Source of the DNA: Pseudalkalibacillus hwajinpoensis
Lineage (GTDB): Bacteria > Bacillota > Bacilli > Bacillales > Guptibacillaceae
Direction: 5' to 3'
Length of the DNA stretch: 64,000 nt
NCBI RefSeq assembly: GCF_039851965.1
Contig: NZ_CP156674.1
Span: forward strand, 930,001 to 994,000
Part shown: one piece after another, positions 52,414-62,130 of the stretch
Layout: every line of letters begins with the position of its first letter
Position numbering within the stretch: the first letter of the stretch is position 1
Position numbers and translations under genes: made by a program
Notes under the pieces: model-generated
The model's database searches: none
What the model was told of the DNA's origin: nothing
The model's input: only the letters and a program-made list of their open reading frames with translations

Positions 52414-52719
52414 ATGGCAGAACGCGATCCAAAACAAGCAGCAGCTCAAATGAGTGAGGATAAGAAAGACGATATCTTACAGAATTTCCAATCATTTAAA
52501 GACTATCTTGGTGATCAGGTTCATAAAGGTGAAAAGCTAGGACTTGGTGAAGAAGGTCTTGCCAAGGGGGCTGAGCGTGTTGGCGACTACCTCGCAAACC
52601 ACGAAGAGCCACGTAACCGCGAAGAAAAAGTGTTGAATGAACTTTGGAACGTAGCAAATGAGGAAGAACGTCAGCATATGTCTCATGTCCTCGTGAAGCT
52701 TGCAGCCCAAACGAACTAA
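52414..52719 (+). CDS. DUF3243 protein
   Basis: A 101-residue helical protein with FKDYLGDQVHKGEKLGLGEE and ERVGDYLANHEEPRNREEKV, LNELWNVANEEER, the DUF3243 consensus of Bacillus. Function unknown. The ATG at 52414 with AGGAGATGAG upstream is preferred to 52405. Directly follows the yjzC-like tandem and ends at a strong terminator. Confidence 0.75.
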   Translation: MAERDPKQAAAQMSEDKKDDILQNFQSFKDYLGDQVHKGEKLGLGEEGLAKGAERVGDYLANHEEPRNREEKVLNELWNVANEEERQHMSHVLVKLAAQTN

Positions 52720-52735
52720 ATCGGAAATCACACAG

Positions 52736-52774
52736 GAGAGGCCGTTATCCATGATGGATAACGGCCTCTCTTTT
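52736..52774. terminator. Terminator after the DUF3243 gene
   Basis: A 16-bp perfect stem (GAGAGGCCGTTATCCA and complement) with a TGA loop and TTTT, between convergent genes. Confidence 0.9.
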
Positions 52775-52786
52775 CTTTGTTCCAGT

Positions 52787-53584
52787 TTAATTTTCTTTAT
52801 AATATTTCGCAATCTCCATCACCATCGCGCCCATCCGTGGTGTGGCCGGAATAAGAATTCCTTCTACTCCCTGCCTTTCAAGATGCTCAGCTGTTACTTC
52901 TCCAACCGCAACAGGAAGCACATGATCACCGAACGAGGAAAGAATAAATTCCTTCTTCTTCATCCTTTCCACATACTCGAAAAAGAACCGCACCTGGATT
53001 GCGCTCGTAAACGCTACCGCATCAAGTTGCTTGTTCGTAATCTCCTCAATTAACTGGTCAAGCACCGCCTCATCTGGTGGCGTGTGCTCATACGGATAAA
53101 TCGTCACAACCGTGTTGTTCGCTCGTTCAAGTGTTTGAATGAAATCAGGCACATTCTCACCATGCATTTGAAGAAGCACGCGCTTGTCCTTAATCTTAAG
53201 CCTCTCCTCCAGCTGTTTCATTGTTCCACTGTCAGCGACAGTCGCTGGTGTTATCCCTTTTTGTTTTAAATGCTGGAATGTTTTCGTTCCTCTTACTGCA
53301 ATTGGAATGGCCTCTAACAACTGCTCATATCTCTTGCCGAGTCCGGCCTCGTTAGCTAGCTCAGCCATCCGGCGTTCGCCCATCCCTGTTGTAAAAATGA
53401 GCACATCAGGTGGGTTTTCAATACTATCCCTTAACGTTTCAAGAACCTGCTCCTCATTAGTAAAAACAGTCCCCTGCGCGGGACGAATCAGCGCACGTCC
53501 TCCCTGCTTTTCAATAAGAGCGCTTATCTCCTCGCCCTTTCTTCCACCAGTTACAGCAATTGTTTTATTCGTTAGTGCCTGCAT
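52787..53584 (-). CDS. Uroporphyrinogen-III synthase-like protein
   Basis: A 265-residue protein with two alternating alpha/beta lobes, as in HemD. Signatures are TIAVTGGRKGEEISALIEKQ, VLIFTTGMGERRMAELA, LDAVAFTSAIQVRFFFEYV and VAVGEVTAEHLERQGVEGIL. It cyclises hydroxymethylbilane, the first step towards siroheme. It lies 118 bases downstream of a nirD-like gene, fitting a role in siroheme supply for nitrite reductase. Start ATG 53584 with GGGAGGGGAG upstream. Confidence 0.8.
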   Translation of the reverse strand: MQALTNKTIAVTGGRKGEEISALIEKQGGRALIRPAQGTVFTNEEQVLETLRDSIENPPDVLIFTTGMGERRMAELANEAGLGKRYEQLLEAIPIAVRGTKTFQHLKQKGITPATVADSGTMKQLEERLKIKDKRVLLQMHGENVPDFIQTLERANNTVVTIYPYEHTPPDEAVLDQLIEEITNKQLDAVAFTSAIQVRFFFEYVERMKKKEFILSSFGDHVLPVAVGEVTAEHLERQGVEGILIPATPRMGAMVMEIAKYYKEN

Positions 53585-53702
53585 GACAGCTCCCCTCCCA
53601 TACACAAAAATTTTTACATCGTAAATAGTTGTTTCGGTTAAGATCGATCGTACAGGATCGTAATGAATACTTCAATCGCTTTTATCCAGAATAGAGAAAA
53701 AG

Positions 53703-54020
53703 TTACGCTAACGTAAGATAAATGAAACTGTCTTCAACTTCAACATGAAACGTTTCAATCTGACCGCTATCAGGTGCCTGCATTACCCCGTTTTTCACAT
53801 TAATTTTGCAATCGTGTTGCGGGCAGAAAATGTGTTCGCCAAGAATGGCACCTTCTACAAGTTCGCCTCCCTTTGGACAGCAATTATGAAGGGCATAAAA
53901 CCTATCGTCAGAGAGGTGAAACACGGCAATAGATAACTTTAGTAAATTGACTTTTGTCCCCATATCTTTTGAAAACTCACGTACTCTTCCTAAATTGATC
54001 TTTACCGCCTCAACTGGCAT
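53703..54020 (-). CDS. nirD: NirD-like Rieske-fold nitrite reductase small subunit
   Basis: A 105-residue protein of Rieske fold. The second ligand pair is FCPQHDCKI, but the first reads NCCPKGGELVEG, with Lys where Rieske proteins have His. Without that His an intact [2Fe-2S] site is doubtful, though some NirD proteins lack cluster ligands and still act as subunits. It follows the FAD-dependent oxidoreductase by 42 bases. Start ATG 54020 with GAGAGGAA. Confidence 0.75.
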   Translation of the reverse strand: MPVEAVKINLGRVREFSKDMGTKVNLLKLSIAVFHLSDDRFYALHNCCPKGGELVEGAILGEHIFCPQHDCKINVKNGVMQAPDSGQIETFHVEVEDSFIYLTLA

Positions 54021-54062
54021 GCGAACGTTCCTCTCGAGTAAAAGTTTAAAGTTCAGATTACT

Positions 54063-55322
54063 TTACGGTTGACCTGCCCCACTTGAAAGAAATTTTTTCG
54101 AAACTAACTTGAGATTGTGTCGATCTCTTGATACATTTGGGAAAAGAGTGTTCGAAGGAATTTCGTTTACTGGTGCAAACTCTTTTACCAACTGTGTTAG
54201 CCGCAACGCATCAGAAGTGTCTCCATAAAGAATTGCGCCAATTACGTGGCCATGAAGAGTGACGACTTTCTTATAAATGTGACGAATCGGATCAATCCAC
54301 TGAAATGTTCTTGTTTCTTCTGTTTCAAGCACCTGCCCTGTTGAAAATACATTTATGCTCCTAATATTAAGATGGGTTGATACCATTGAGCCTGTGTACC
54401 TAGCCGGTAAATCACAGAGTTTTCTCGCAAGATGCTCAGCCTGTTCATAAATCGGTCCAATCGTGCCATACAAAACATCGCGGTGTTCAGCACATTCTCC
54501 AATCGCGTAAACATTAGGTACACTCGTACAAAGATCATCATCAATCACTATCCCTCGGTGAACCTCAAGACCTGCTTTTTTCGCTAGTTCTACATTTGGT
54601 CGAATGCCAACTGACATCAGAACAAGATCAGCCTCCATCATGCTTCCGTCAGAAAAACGGATGCCTTTCACATGAGAATCACCCGTAATTTCTCTCGTTC
54701 GCTTACTTAGAGCAAAGTTCAGTCCATTTGCTGCTAGTGCTTCCTGAAGCATCTCAGATGCTAATCGATCAAGTTGGCGATTCATCACATTGGGTTGATG
54801 GTGTACAACCGTAGTCTCTAGTCCAAGGTGAACAAGGCCCATCGCAACCTCAAGACCGAGAAGACCTGCTCCAATGACTGCAGCCTTCTTATATGTTTCC
54901 GAAGTCTGAATCAGTTCTCTGCAGTCCTCGAGCGTACGGTACGTTTTTACACCTTTTTTCCCTGCTCCCTGAATAGGAAGAAGATAAGGGCTAGAACCTG
55001 TCGCAATGACTAGATGGTCATACCTAACTTTTCTGCCTCGATCTGTTTTCACTTGCGATCGGTCCGTATCAATTGTAAGGACACTTTCATTTGAATAATA
55101 GCGAATGCCACTAGATTTATACCAATCGCTGTCTTGAAAGACAGCATCCTCCATCGCCACTTCTCCCTGTAAAATGCGCGTTAGCAAATGCCGTTTATAA
55201 GCAGGCTGAGGTTCTTTTCCCACGACTGTTATTTCAAATCCCTTAGCCTGGATTGAAAGTAAGCTCTCTAGAAATCGAGTTGCCGCTTCACCATTTCCTA
55301 CCACCATAAGCTTTGCCTTCAT
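54063..55322 (-). CDS. FAD/NAD(P)H oxidoreductase, NirB/NasB N-terminal-like, no reductase domain
   Basis: A 419-residue flavoprotein: FAD-binding VVGNGEAATRFLES at the start, NADH-binding AAVIGAGLLGLEVAMGLVHL around residue 150, and VPNVYAIGECAEHRDVLYG later. This equals the N-terminal half of the large nitrite reductase NirB/NasD or NasB. The [2Fe-2S] and siroheme-catalytic domains that normally follow (800-residue enzymes) are absent and no frame continues them. With nirD and a HemD-like gene it forms an incomplete nitrite-reduction cluster. Catalytic partner, if any, must be elsewhere. Confidence 0.75.
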   Translation of the reverse strand: MKAKLMVVGNGEAATRFLESLLSIQAKGFEITVVGKEPQPAYKRHLLTRILQGEVAMEDAVFQDSDWYKSSGIRYYSNESVLTIDTDRSQVKTDRGRKVRYDHLVIATGSSPYLLPIQGAGKKGVKTYRTLEDCRELIQTSETYKKAAVIGAGLLGLEVAMGLVHLGLETTVVHHQPNVMNRQLDRLASEMLQEALAANGLNFALSKRTREITGDSHVKGIRFSDGSMMEADLVLMSVGIRPNVELAKKAGLEVHRGIVIDDDLCTSVPNVYAIGECAEHRDVLYGTIGPIYEQAEHLARKLCDLPARYTGSMVSTHLNIRSINVFSTGQVLETEETRTFQWIDPIRHIYKKVVTLHGHVIGAILYGDTSDALRLTQLVKEFAPVNEIPSNTLFPNVSRDRHNLKLVSKKFLSSGAGQP

Positions 55323-55524
55323 GGTATCCCTTCTTTCTACGCTGTACCATTATGCAAAATCGTACCATTTTTGAAAATTAAAAATAATAAACTCGTGATA
55401 TATCCTAACAGGGTTTCCGAGAAAGTCAATGCAAGTTGGTAAATCACATTTATAACAAGAAATGGGATAGATGATCAATCATTGTGAATAATAAGGATTA
55501 GCTGACATTCGGAGTGGTGCAAAC

Positions 55525-56955
55525 ATGAAGATTAGAAGAAGAAAAAAAGAAGAAACTTTTAATATAAAAGATAAAATAAAAGCTGATTTTCATAATAGCA
55601 ACGATCTTCAACATAAATCCTTGCAACTAGGTTCTTACAACGTCTCCCTTCTGTTCTTAGAAAACATCACGGATAAAACCGTGATCCAAAAAGCAATTAT
55701 TACTCCCTTGCTATCATTTAAAGAACAGACAGAGGCCTTGAGTAAATCCACAATTCCAGAGCTTTTGCCGTTGGAAACAATCCATTCGATTAAAGATCCT
55801 GACGCCATCAGCACGTTTCTTATAGACGGGTACACGATTATTCTTGTAACGAAGGAAAGCAAACAGGACGTCCATGCACTGAATACAGCGCAATTTATTA
55901 AGCGCAAACCTGAAGAGCCTGTTAACGAACCAACAATAAGCGGTCCTAGAGACGGGTTTATTGAAGCAATAGACGATAATAAAGCGTTATTACGCATGCA
56001 CTTGAAAACAAAGGATTTATTATTTGAAAAGTTCACAGTAGGAACAGAGGTATCAACTCATCTCTTCGTTGCTTATATAAAAGGGAAAGCAAATGTGGAA
56101 TTAATTGAAGAAATCAAAGAACGCATTTCTCTAGTTAAAGCAGAATACATCGGCGATGCAGGTGTATTGGAGCAGTTATTAGAGCGAAATCATCTGTCTG
56201 TATTCCCTGAACTAACAATTACTCAGCACCCAACCAAGGTTGCTAACGCCTTAATGGAAGGAAGAGTTTCCATTCTAACCGATGGATCTCCAACCGCCCT
56301 TATCGCACCAACAACGCTTAACATGCTGTTGCAAGTTCAGGATGACTATTACTTCAAGTGGATTCCTGCTTCATTTCTCAGAATACTTAGCTTTGTAACA
56401 GCACTCATTTCTGTCCTACTACCCGCAACGTATATTTCGTTTGTTTCCTTTCATCATGGCCTCATTCCTACGGGGCTTGCCATCTCTCTTTCCAAAACAA
56501 GGGAGGGTGTTCCATTCCCATCTGTTATCGAGGCATTTTTGATGGAATTCACGATCGAAATTCTCCGCCAGGCAGGTGTAAGACTACCAAAGCCTATTGG
56601 CTCTACCGTAAGTATTGTCGGTGCCATTGTTATCGGTGAAACAGCAGTAAGTTCCGGTATTGTTAGTCCAATGATGGTCATGGTCATATCCTTTACAGCC
56701 ATTTGCTCCTTCACGGTTGCCAATTATGAGCTAAGTCTGGCATTAAGAACCATTCGGTTCTTCATATTATTAGGTGCAGCTACACTTGGCATTTACGGCA
56801 TGTTAATTACGATTTTCATTGTCACGACCCACCTGGTTAAATTGCGAAGTTTTACCGTACCTTACCTGGAACCCTTTGGTCCTTATTATGTGAAACGGTG
56901 GAAAGATTCCATCATTCGCTTCCCATTTCGTCAAAGTAAGGACGGAACAAAATAA
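55525..56955 (+). CDS. GerA-family germinant receptor subunit A
   Basis: A 476-residue spore germination protein. A long soluble N-terminus (residues 1-280; with QDVHALNTAQFIKRKPEEPV and SGPRDGFIEAI, the conserved GPRxGF motif) is followed by about five hydrophobic helices. It ends in TAATG overlapping subunit B. It forms a nutrient receptor of the inner spore membrane with subunits B and C; ligand unknown. Confidence 0.95.
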   Translation: MKIRRRKKEETFNIKDKIKADFHNSNDLQHKSLQLGSYNVSLLFLENITDKTVIQKAIITPLLSFKEQTEALSKSTIPELLPLETIHSIKDPDAISTFLIDGYTIILVTKESKQDVHALNTAQFIKRKPEEPVNEPTISGPRDGFIEAIDDNKALLRMHLKTKDLLFEKFTVGTEVSTHLFVAYIKGKANVELIEEIKERISLVKAEYIGDAGVLEQLLERNHLSVFPELTITQHPTKVANALMEGRVSILTDGSPTALIAPTTLNMLLQVQDDYYFKWIPASFLRILSFVTALISVLLPATYISFVSFHHGLIPTGLAISLSKTREGVPFPSVIEAFLMEFTIEILRQAGVRLPKPIGSTVSIVGAIVIGETAVSSGIVSPMMVMVISFTAICSFTVANYELSLALRTIRFFILLGAATLGIYGMLITIFIVTTHLVKLRSFTVPYLEPFGPYYVKRWKDSIIRFPFRQSKDGTK

Positions 56956-58049
56956 TGGGTGAAAAACAGCCTTCTATCCTCCCAATTATTGTCTTCCTCA
57001 TTTCTACAATGATTGGCGTTGGAATCGTAACCCTGCCAAGAGAAACGGCTAGTATCGTCGGACAACCAAACATGTGGCTAAGTATTATACCAGGTGCTGC
57101 CATCGCTTTCTTAAATGGAGTTCTCATTTTTTTGCTTGTGAAGCGCTATCCCGATCTAAATCTCTTTGACTTTGCTCCGCGTATTATCGGTAAATGGCTC
57201 GGAAAAGCATTTAGTATTGTTTTTGTGGCTTATGCGATTGCTATCTCAGCTTATGTAATTCGCACATCGGCGGAAATTGTGAACTATTATCTTTTGAATA
57301 ATACGCCTAAATACATCGTCATTCTCACCCTGATTCTCGCAAGCATGTATCTTGTCTCTTGTGGCTTAACGAATATCATATTTTTCTTTCAACTGTATTT
57401 CCCGATTATCCTGTTGATGTTCTTTCTCTTAACTGTTCTAAGCATAAAGAACATTGAACCAACTCATTTACTTCCAATTTTCGAGTTTGATCACTTTGCA
57501 ATTTTGAAAGGGGTTAATTCGACCTTTTTCTCCTTCGTAGGGTATGAACTCATCATGATTCTGTCAAGCTACCAATCCATGACTAAATGGAAATCAATGA
57601 ATTGGACGCTTGGTATTTCTATAGGATCGGTTTGTGTGATCTACATTCTATTCTTCATCCTGAACATTGGGATCTTGAGCATCCAAGAGCTAAAAGTGAT
57701 TACTTTCCCCACAATCGAAATGGCCAAATCGCTCGAATTCAAGGGATTTTTCTTTGAACGGTTTGAACTGGTTTTTCTCTTCGGTTGGATTATTACAATC
57801 TTCACGACGGTATCAGCGTATTATTACAGCGCTTTTTTAGGTTTATGCAGAACGTTTAATTGTAAAAAAAACATTTTTATGAACGCTGCTGTAGGATTCG
57901 TCATTTTTGCTCTTTCCTTACAACCAGAAGGAGTAACGGAGCTATTTGATTCAGCTAAATACTTAAATTACCTATCTTATGCAGCCCTGATTGGCGTACC
58001 TCTCATTTTACTAGTCGTTAGTTTAATTAAGGGGGTAGAACGGAGATGA
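56955..58049 (+). CDS. GerA-family germinant receptor subunit B
   Basis: A 364-residue, ten-helix APC-like permease (FLISTMIGVGIVTLPRETAS, with the unwound GVGIVTLP motif). Starts in a TAATG overlap with subunit A and overlaps the subunit C start by 4 bases. The B subunit is thought to bind the germinant. Confidence 0.95.
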   Translation: MGEKQPSILPIIVFLISTMIGVGIVTLPRETASIVGQPNMWLSIIPGAAIAFLNGVLIFLLVKRYPDLNLFDFAPRIIGKWLGKAFSIVFVAYAIAISAYVIRTSAEIVNYYLLNNTPKYIVILTLILASMYLVSCGLTNIIFFFQLYFPIILLMFFLLTVLSIKNIEPTHLLPIFEFDHFAILKGVNSTFFSFVGYELIMILSSYQSMTKWKSMNWTLGISIGSVCVIYILFFILNIGILSIQELKVITFPTIEMAKSLEFKGFFFERFELVFLFGWIITIFTTVSAYYYSAFLGLCRTFNCKKNIFMNAAVGFVIFALSLQPEGVTELFDSAKYLNYLSYAALIGVPLILLVVSLIKGVERR

Positions 58050-59188
58050 ATCGAAAACTTCTATCACTGCTCGTTTGTATCCTAATCGTGCTAACTGCCT
58101 GCTGGGATAGTAATGAAATTGAAGACCTTGGCATGATCATCGGTGTTGGGCTTGATTATAAAGGCGGAGAGGAGCCGTTCTCAATGACCAACCAGTACGT
58201 TGTTCCAAATAACATTCCAGGCATGCAGTCAGGTGGTGCACTGAGCAACCCTTATCAGAACCTAACGCTTAATGGTAAAAACTTTTTTGAAATTATCCGT
58301 GAAAATTCGTTAGAAACAGATCGACCACCAAACTTTACGCATTTAAAATCCCTGGTTATCTCAGACAAAATTCTTAAGCAGGAACCTGCGCACAAAATCA
58401 TCAGCTTTTTCTTAAGAGATCATGAATTTAGGCGAACAGTCCCAGTTTTTATTACAAAAGAGAACGTCGCCACCATAATGAATGTTGAACCTACAAAAGA
58501 AATGTTTCCAGCTGTTCAAATTAAAGAACTCACTCAAAACATTGATCGAAGTCTCCATGTTCAAGACAACTTAACGTTCGGCGATCTTTCTGAACACATT
58601 TCTGATCGATCAAGTTTCGTCATTCCTGAAATTGGGATCAACCAAAACCGCGTTCGCTTATTAGGAGCGGCTATTATTTCAAGTGAAGATTATAAACTGG
58701 CAGGTTGGCTTGAACCTGAAGAAGTGGGTGGTTTGAAGTGGATTAAAGATACGGTAAAGGGTGGCCTCGTTACAATAGATCGCGAACACTCACCTGAAGA
58801 CCAGGTTGTTCTTGAAATCAATGAGGCTAAAACAAAGATCGAACCCGTCCTTAAAGGAGACCAATTAACTATTAACATCAATGTAAATGGCTCACTCAAG
58901 CTTGCTGAAGACTGGAATATGGAGCGGAATGTTTTCAAGAAAGGATGGGATGACGCGATGAAGAAGGATGCGGAAGAAATCGTGAGCGAGTCCATGGAAC
59001 AGGTCATTGACATTGCTCAAAATGACTTTAAGCTGGACTTCCTCGACCTCGGGACGTGGGTTAGAATTAACCACCCTTCCTATTGGAAAAAGAATAAAGA
59101 CAAATGGAACACTTTGTTTAGTGAGGTACCCATACACGTTGATGTAAATTTTAAAATTACAGGGTTTGGAACACAGGATCTTGTTTAA
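58046..59188 (+). CDS. GerA-family germinant receptor subunit C (lipoprotein)
   Basis: A 380-residue Ger(x)C lipoprotein; signal peptide with lipobox VLTAC, then WDSNEIEDLGMIIGVGLDY, the family signature. It ends with DVNFKITGFGTQDLV. The C subunit is needed for receptor function on the spore inner membrane. The ATG overlaps the subunit B stop region. Confidence 0.95.
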   Translation: MNRKLLSLLVCILIVLTACWDSNEIEDLGMIIGVGLDYKGGEEPFSMTNQYVVPNNIPGMQSGGALSNPYQNLTLNGKNFFEIIRENSLETDRPPNFTHLKSLVISDKILKQEPAHKIISFFLRDHEFRRTVPVFITKENVATIMNVEPTKEMFPAVQIKELTQNIDRSLHVQDNLTFGDLSEHISDRSSFVIPEIGINQNRVRLLGAAIISSEDYKLAGWLEPEEVGGLKWIKDTVKGGLVTIDREHSPEDQVVLEINEAKTKIEPVLKGDQLTININVNGSLKLAEDWNMERNVFKKGWDDAMKKDAEEIVSESMEQVIDIAQNDFKLDFLDLGTWVRINHPSYWKKNKDKWNTLFSEVPIHVDVNFKITGFGTQDLV

Positions 59189-59219
59189 AAAATGATGAAC
59201 TTAGGTTCAGTATTTAGTT

Positions 59220-59249
59220 ATGTTGGGGCATTGCATTATGCCCCAACAT
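59220..59249 (+). terminator. Hairpin after the ger operon
   Basis: A 12-bp perfect stem (ATGTTGGGGCAT/ATGCCCCAACAT) with a 6-base loop, 32 bases past gerC. No long T run follows, so termination may be weaker. Confidence 0.65.
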
Positions 59250-59369
59250 GTAAGAACCTGTACAATCGGTGTGTAAGGAATATTTCAGTTAAACTGTTCA
59301 CTTATCCTTTGTAAGCTTTCTGTTGTGTTGCTCCTTTTCACCTTAAATAATTTTCATTACTCATATCCT

Positions 59370-60185
59370 TTATGATCTTGCAAAGTATTCACTTAGTGCT
59401 TGTTGTAAAGTTCCTAATGTTGCTGTTTGTGGGTTAAACATGATACCTGAATCGGTCATCTCTGTAACAATTTCTTTTCTTAATCCTGTAATAACAGTTA
59501 TACATCCCATCAGTGAAATACCATCTATAATCTTCATTAAGTCAAAAATAATATCCCTTTCCATAGTTGCAATTCCAGATAAATCCATAATCAATGTTTG
59601 AATTCGTAAATCTGCTACCTCAGTCAAAACTTTCTCTTTGAGGATCTCAGATCGATGTGAATCGATAGAACCAATTAAAGGCAATATGCAAATAGTTGGA
59701 TCGATTGGAATAATTGGAACCGATAGATTTTCAACCAACTCTCTTTGAACCTTTATCAATGAATCCTTATATGTTGAATAACTAATAAAAAAAGAATTTA
59801 GAAATTCGTCTACTCTATTATTTATTTCTTGTTCTAGCTGAAAAAAATCTCTAATTCTTTCTTCATCTTTTTCTTCATAAAACTTTTCTATAAAAACCCA
59901 TAAGGTTCTGCGAATAGCTTGTACCCACTCCAATTTAAATGACAATGCTATGGAGTGGGTAGCCCAGGCTATCCCCTCTCGTTTCGCAAACGCTTTAAGT
60001 TCTTCATCTTCACCATCTATAATGTAAACAACTAATTTTTTGGCGTTATTGACAAGATCAATATTACCAATTTGGAGAATTTCATCGATTTTGTTCTTTA
60101 CATTTCCTGCCTCTGATAATAGAGTTCTTTGAAATTTTTGGTTATTTTCCTCGAAATATTTTTTTAATTTAAAAGTATATTCCAT
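59370..60185 (-). CDS. RsbR-like STAS-domain stressosome protein
   Basis: A 271-residue protein: helical N-terminal sensor (residues 1-150, no membrane segment) and a C-terminal STAS domain (about 155-270; IDPTICILPLIGSIDSHRSE, LIMDLSGIATMERDIIFDL). This is the RsbRA/B/C/D layout of the stressosome. In RsbRA the phosphorylation sites are Thr171 and Thr205; here Ser occupies the first (IDSHRSE) and the second region reads TMERD, so phosphorylation may differ. Start ATG 60185 with GGAGGGGTG upstream. Confidence 0.8.
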   Translation of the reverse strand: MEYTFKLKKYFEENNQKFQRTLLSEAGNVKNKIDEILQIGNIDLVNNAKKLVVYIIDGEDEELKAFAKREGIAWATHSIALSFKLEWVQAIRRTLWVFIEKFYEEKDEERIRDFFQLEQEINNRVDEFLNSFFISYSTYKDSLIKVQRELVENLSVPIIPIDPTICILPLIGSIDSHRSEILKEKVLTEVADLRIQTLIMDLSGIATMERDIIFDLMKIIDGISLMGCITVITGLRKEIVTEMTDSGIMFNPQTATLGTLQQALSEYFARS

Positions 60186-60359
60186 AACGACACCCCTCCA
60201 AAACAATTTAATGTCTCTTCTTCGTATATAGACTTTAACATTATATAACAACACCTTTAATAATCAAATATAAAATCATCTCTTGTATTTAATTAGATAG
60301 ACATAACAGATTTCCTTCTTTAATTAAATTTTATTGTGAGTAAAAGAATAAAAAATAAA

Positions 60360-60388
60360 GTGGGGGTCAGACACGTGTCTGCCCCCAC
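60360..60388. repeat. GGGGTCAGACACGTG-type palindrome, copy 2
   Basis: GTGGGGGTCAGACAC/GTGTCTGCCCCCAC with one unpaired base. It lies 17 bases past the stop of the DHA2 exporter on the minus strand and is followed by a poor T run. Confidence 0.85.
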
Positions 60389-60405
60389 CCCTCTCTTTGC
60401 GACCT

Positions 60406-61917
60406 CTATGAATTCGTTACAAGATCAACTGGCTTCGATTCTTTCACAATTGGATCCTTAACTGGCACTTCTTGACCCGCACGCTTAATGAAGAACGCGA
60501 GCACAAAAGCAATCGCTGCGATGAATGTAGCGATAAAGAAAGCAAAGTTGATTCCTTCAAGCATCGCCTGCATAGCAATTTGTTGCTGAGCAGCAGCAGC
60601 TACTGCCCCGCTGCTGGTCGCATCTTTTGCAAGGTTAGCTGCAACGGACTCGGTTCTATTCGACATGATTGTCACAAGCAATGCTGTACCAATCGCACCA
60701 GCCACCTGGTTGAGCGTATTGTTCATTGCTGTACCGTGTGGATAGAAGCGAGCTGGCAACTGATTTAATCCGTTCGTCGATACTGGCATCATGACCATAG
60801 ACATTCCGAACATCCGAACTGCATGAAGAATCATAATGTAGTTATACGTAGTATCCATTGACAATGTACTGAAAAGATACGTTGTGACCACTGTGATCGC
60901 AAGACCTGTAGTCGCCAGGATACGTCCACCAATTTTATCAAACAAACGTCCAGTAATCGGTGACATGAAAGCCATCACAAGCGCTCCTGGAAGCATCATC
61001 AATCCGGCATCAAGTGGCGAAATGCCGCGAATGGTTTGAACGTAGATCGGTAACAGCAGCATCCCGGAGAACATCGCCATGTTTAGTACCATTGTAATCG
61101 AGGATGATAAAGCGAACATCGGGTACTTAAAGATTGTAAAATTCAGCATCGGGTGTGCCTGTTTTGATTGGCGGAAAATGAATGTAGTTAGCGAAATGAC
61201 TCCGATTCCAATCGTCAAGTAAACCTCTGGGCTATCCCATCCTTTAGTTCCAGCCGAGCTGAATCCGTATAGAATTCCACCAAAACCGGCACTAGAAAGG
61301 ATTAATGAAAATACATCAAGACGAATATTTACCTTATCTTTTTTATCCTTTAATAGGAAGAATCCAAGTAAGAATATTGTAATCGCGATTGGTGTTACGA
61401 AATGGAAAAGCATTCTCCAATCATAATGTTCAATAATCCAGCCCGATAGCGTCGGCCCAATTGCCGGTGCAGCCATGAGAATCAATCCAAACACACCCAT
61501 TGCCGCTCCTCTCTTTTCAATTGGAAAGCTAATCAACATCACGTTCATTAGCAGCGGCATCATAATCGCCGATCCAGAAGCCTGAAGCATTCGCCCACTT
61601 AGCAATACAGGGAACACATCAGCCATTCCCGCTACAACTGTACCAGCGGTGAATAAGCCCATTGCGACAAGAAATAGTCTTCGCACAGAATATTTTTCTA
61701 TGAGAAAGGCCGTAGCCGGAATCATTATTCCGTTTACGAGCATAAATCCTGTAGTTAACCACTGGACCGTTGCTGTCTCTATTTCTAAATCTGCCATAAT
61801 TGATGGTAAGGCTATGTTCAGCAACGTATTATTTAAAAAGGCTATAAATGCTCCGATGATAAGAATCGCCAGAATACCGTACTTTGGACGAGGCGTTTCT
61901 TTTATTGTTTCACTCAT
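60406..61917 (-). CDS. DHA2-type MFS drug:H+ antiporter, second copy
   Basis: A 503-residue, 14-helix exporter paralogous to the 22196-23644 protein (shared MLPGALxMxFMxPITGRxFDK, NQLPAR/HxxPHGTAMNNTxxQ and AAPAIGPTLSGWI). Start ATG with GGGGGAAA. It is divergent from the TetR gene at 62131, in contrast to the first pair, which is co-directional. Substrate unknown. Confidence 0.9.
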   Translation of the reverse strand: MSETIKETPRPKYGILAILIIGAFIAFLNNTLLNIALPSIMADLEIETATVQWLTTGFMLVNGIMIPATAFLIEKYSVRRLFLVAMGLFTAGTVVAGMADVFPVLLSGRMLQASGSAIMMPLLMNVMLISFPIEKRGAAMGVFGLILMAAPAIGPTLSGWIIEHYDWRMLFHFVTPIAITIFLLGFFLLKDKKDKVNIRLDVFSLILSSAGFGGILYGFSSAGTKGWDSPEVYLTIGIGVISLTTFIFRQSKQAHPMLNFTIFKYPMFALSSSITMVLNMAMFSGMLLLPIYVQTIRGISPLDAGLMMLPGALVMAFMSPITGRLFDKIGGRILATTGLAITVVTTYLFSTLSMDTTYNYIMILHAVRMFGMSMVMMPVSTNGLNQLPARFYPHGTAMNNTLNQVAGAIGTALLVTIMSNRTESVAANLAKDATSSGAVAAAAQQQIAMQAMLEGINFAFFIATFIAAIAFVLAFFIKRAGQEVPVKDPIVKESKPVDLVTNS

Positions 61918-62130
61918 TGTTTTTCCCCCATATACCTTTAGTTCAATAAATTATACCGCAGGTTCAAATCTCTAATATCATATACCATGAGTATAATTTT
62001 TGCAATCATTATTTATTGCCAATTTGAAAGCATTTGTTTCCATAAATAAAATAAGGTATGATCAACTTTATACCGGCAGTACAAAATAGAATCCCCACTC
62101 ATTTATAATACAAAAACCAAAGGTGATACA
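61918..62130. promoter_or_regulatory. Divergent promoter region with TATAC-type operator candidates
   Basis: Between the DHA2 gene and tetR. Contains TATACCATGAGTATA (61981-61995; 5-bp arms TATAC/GTATA), and the related TATACCGCAG (near 61953) and TATACCGGCAG (near 62069). Three TATACC copies suggest sites for the TetR protein. Confidence 0.5.
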
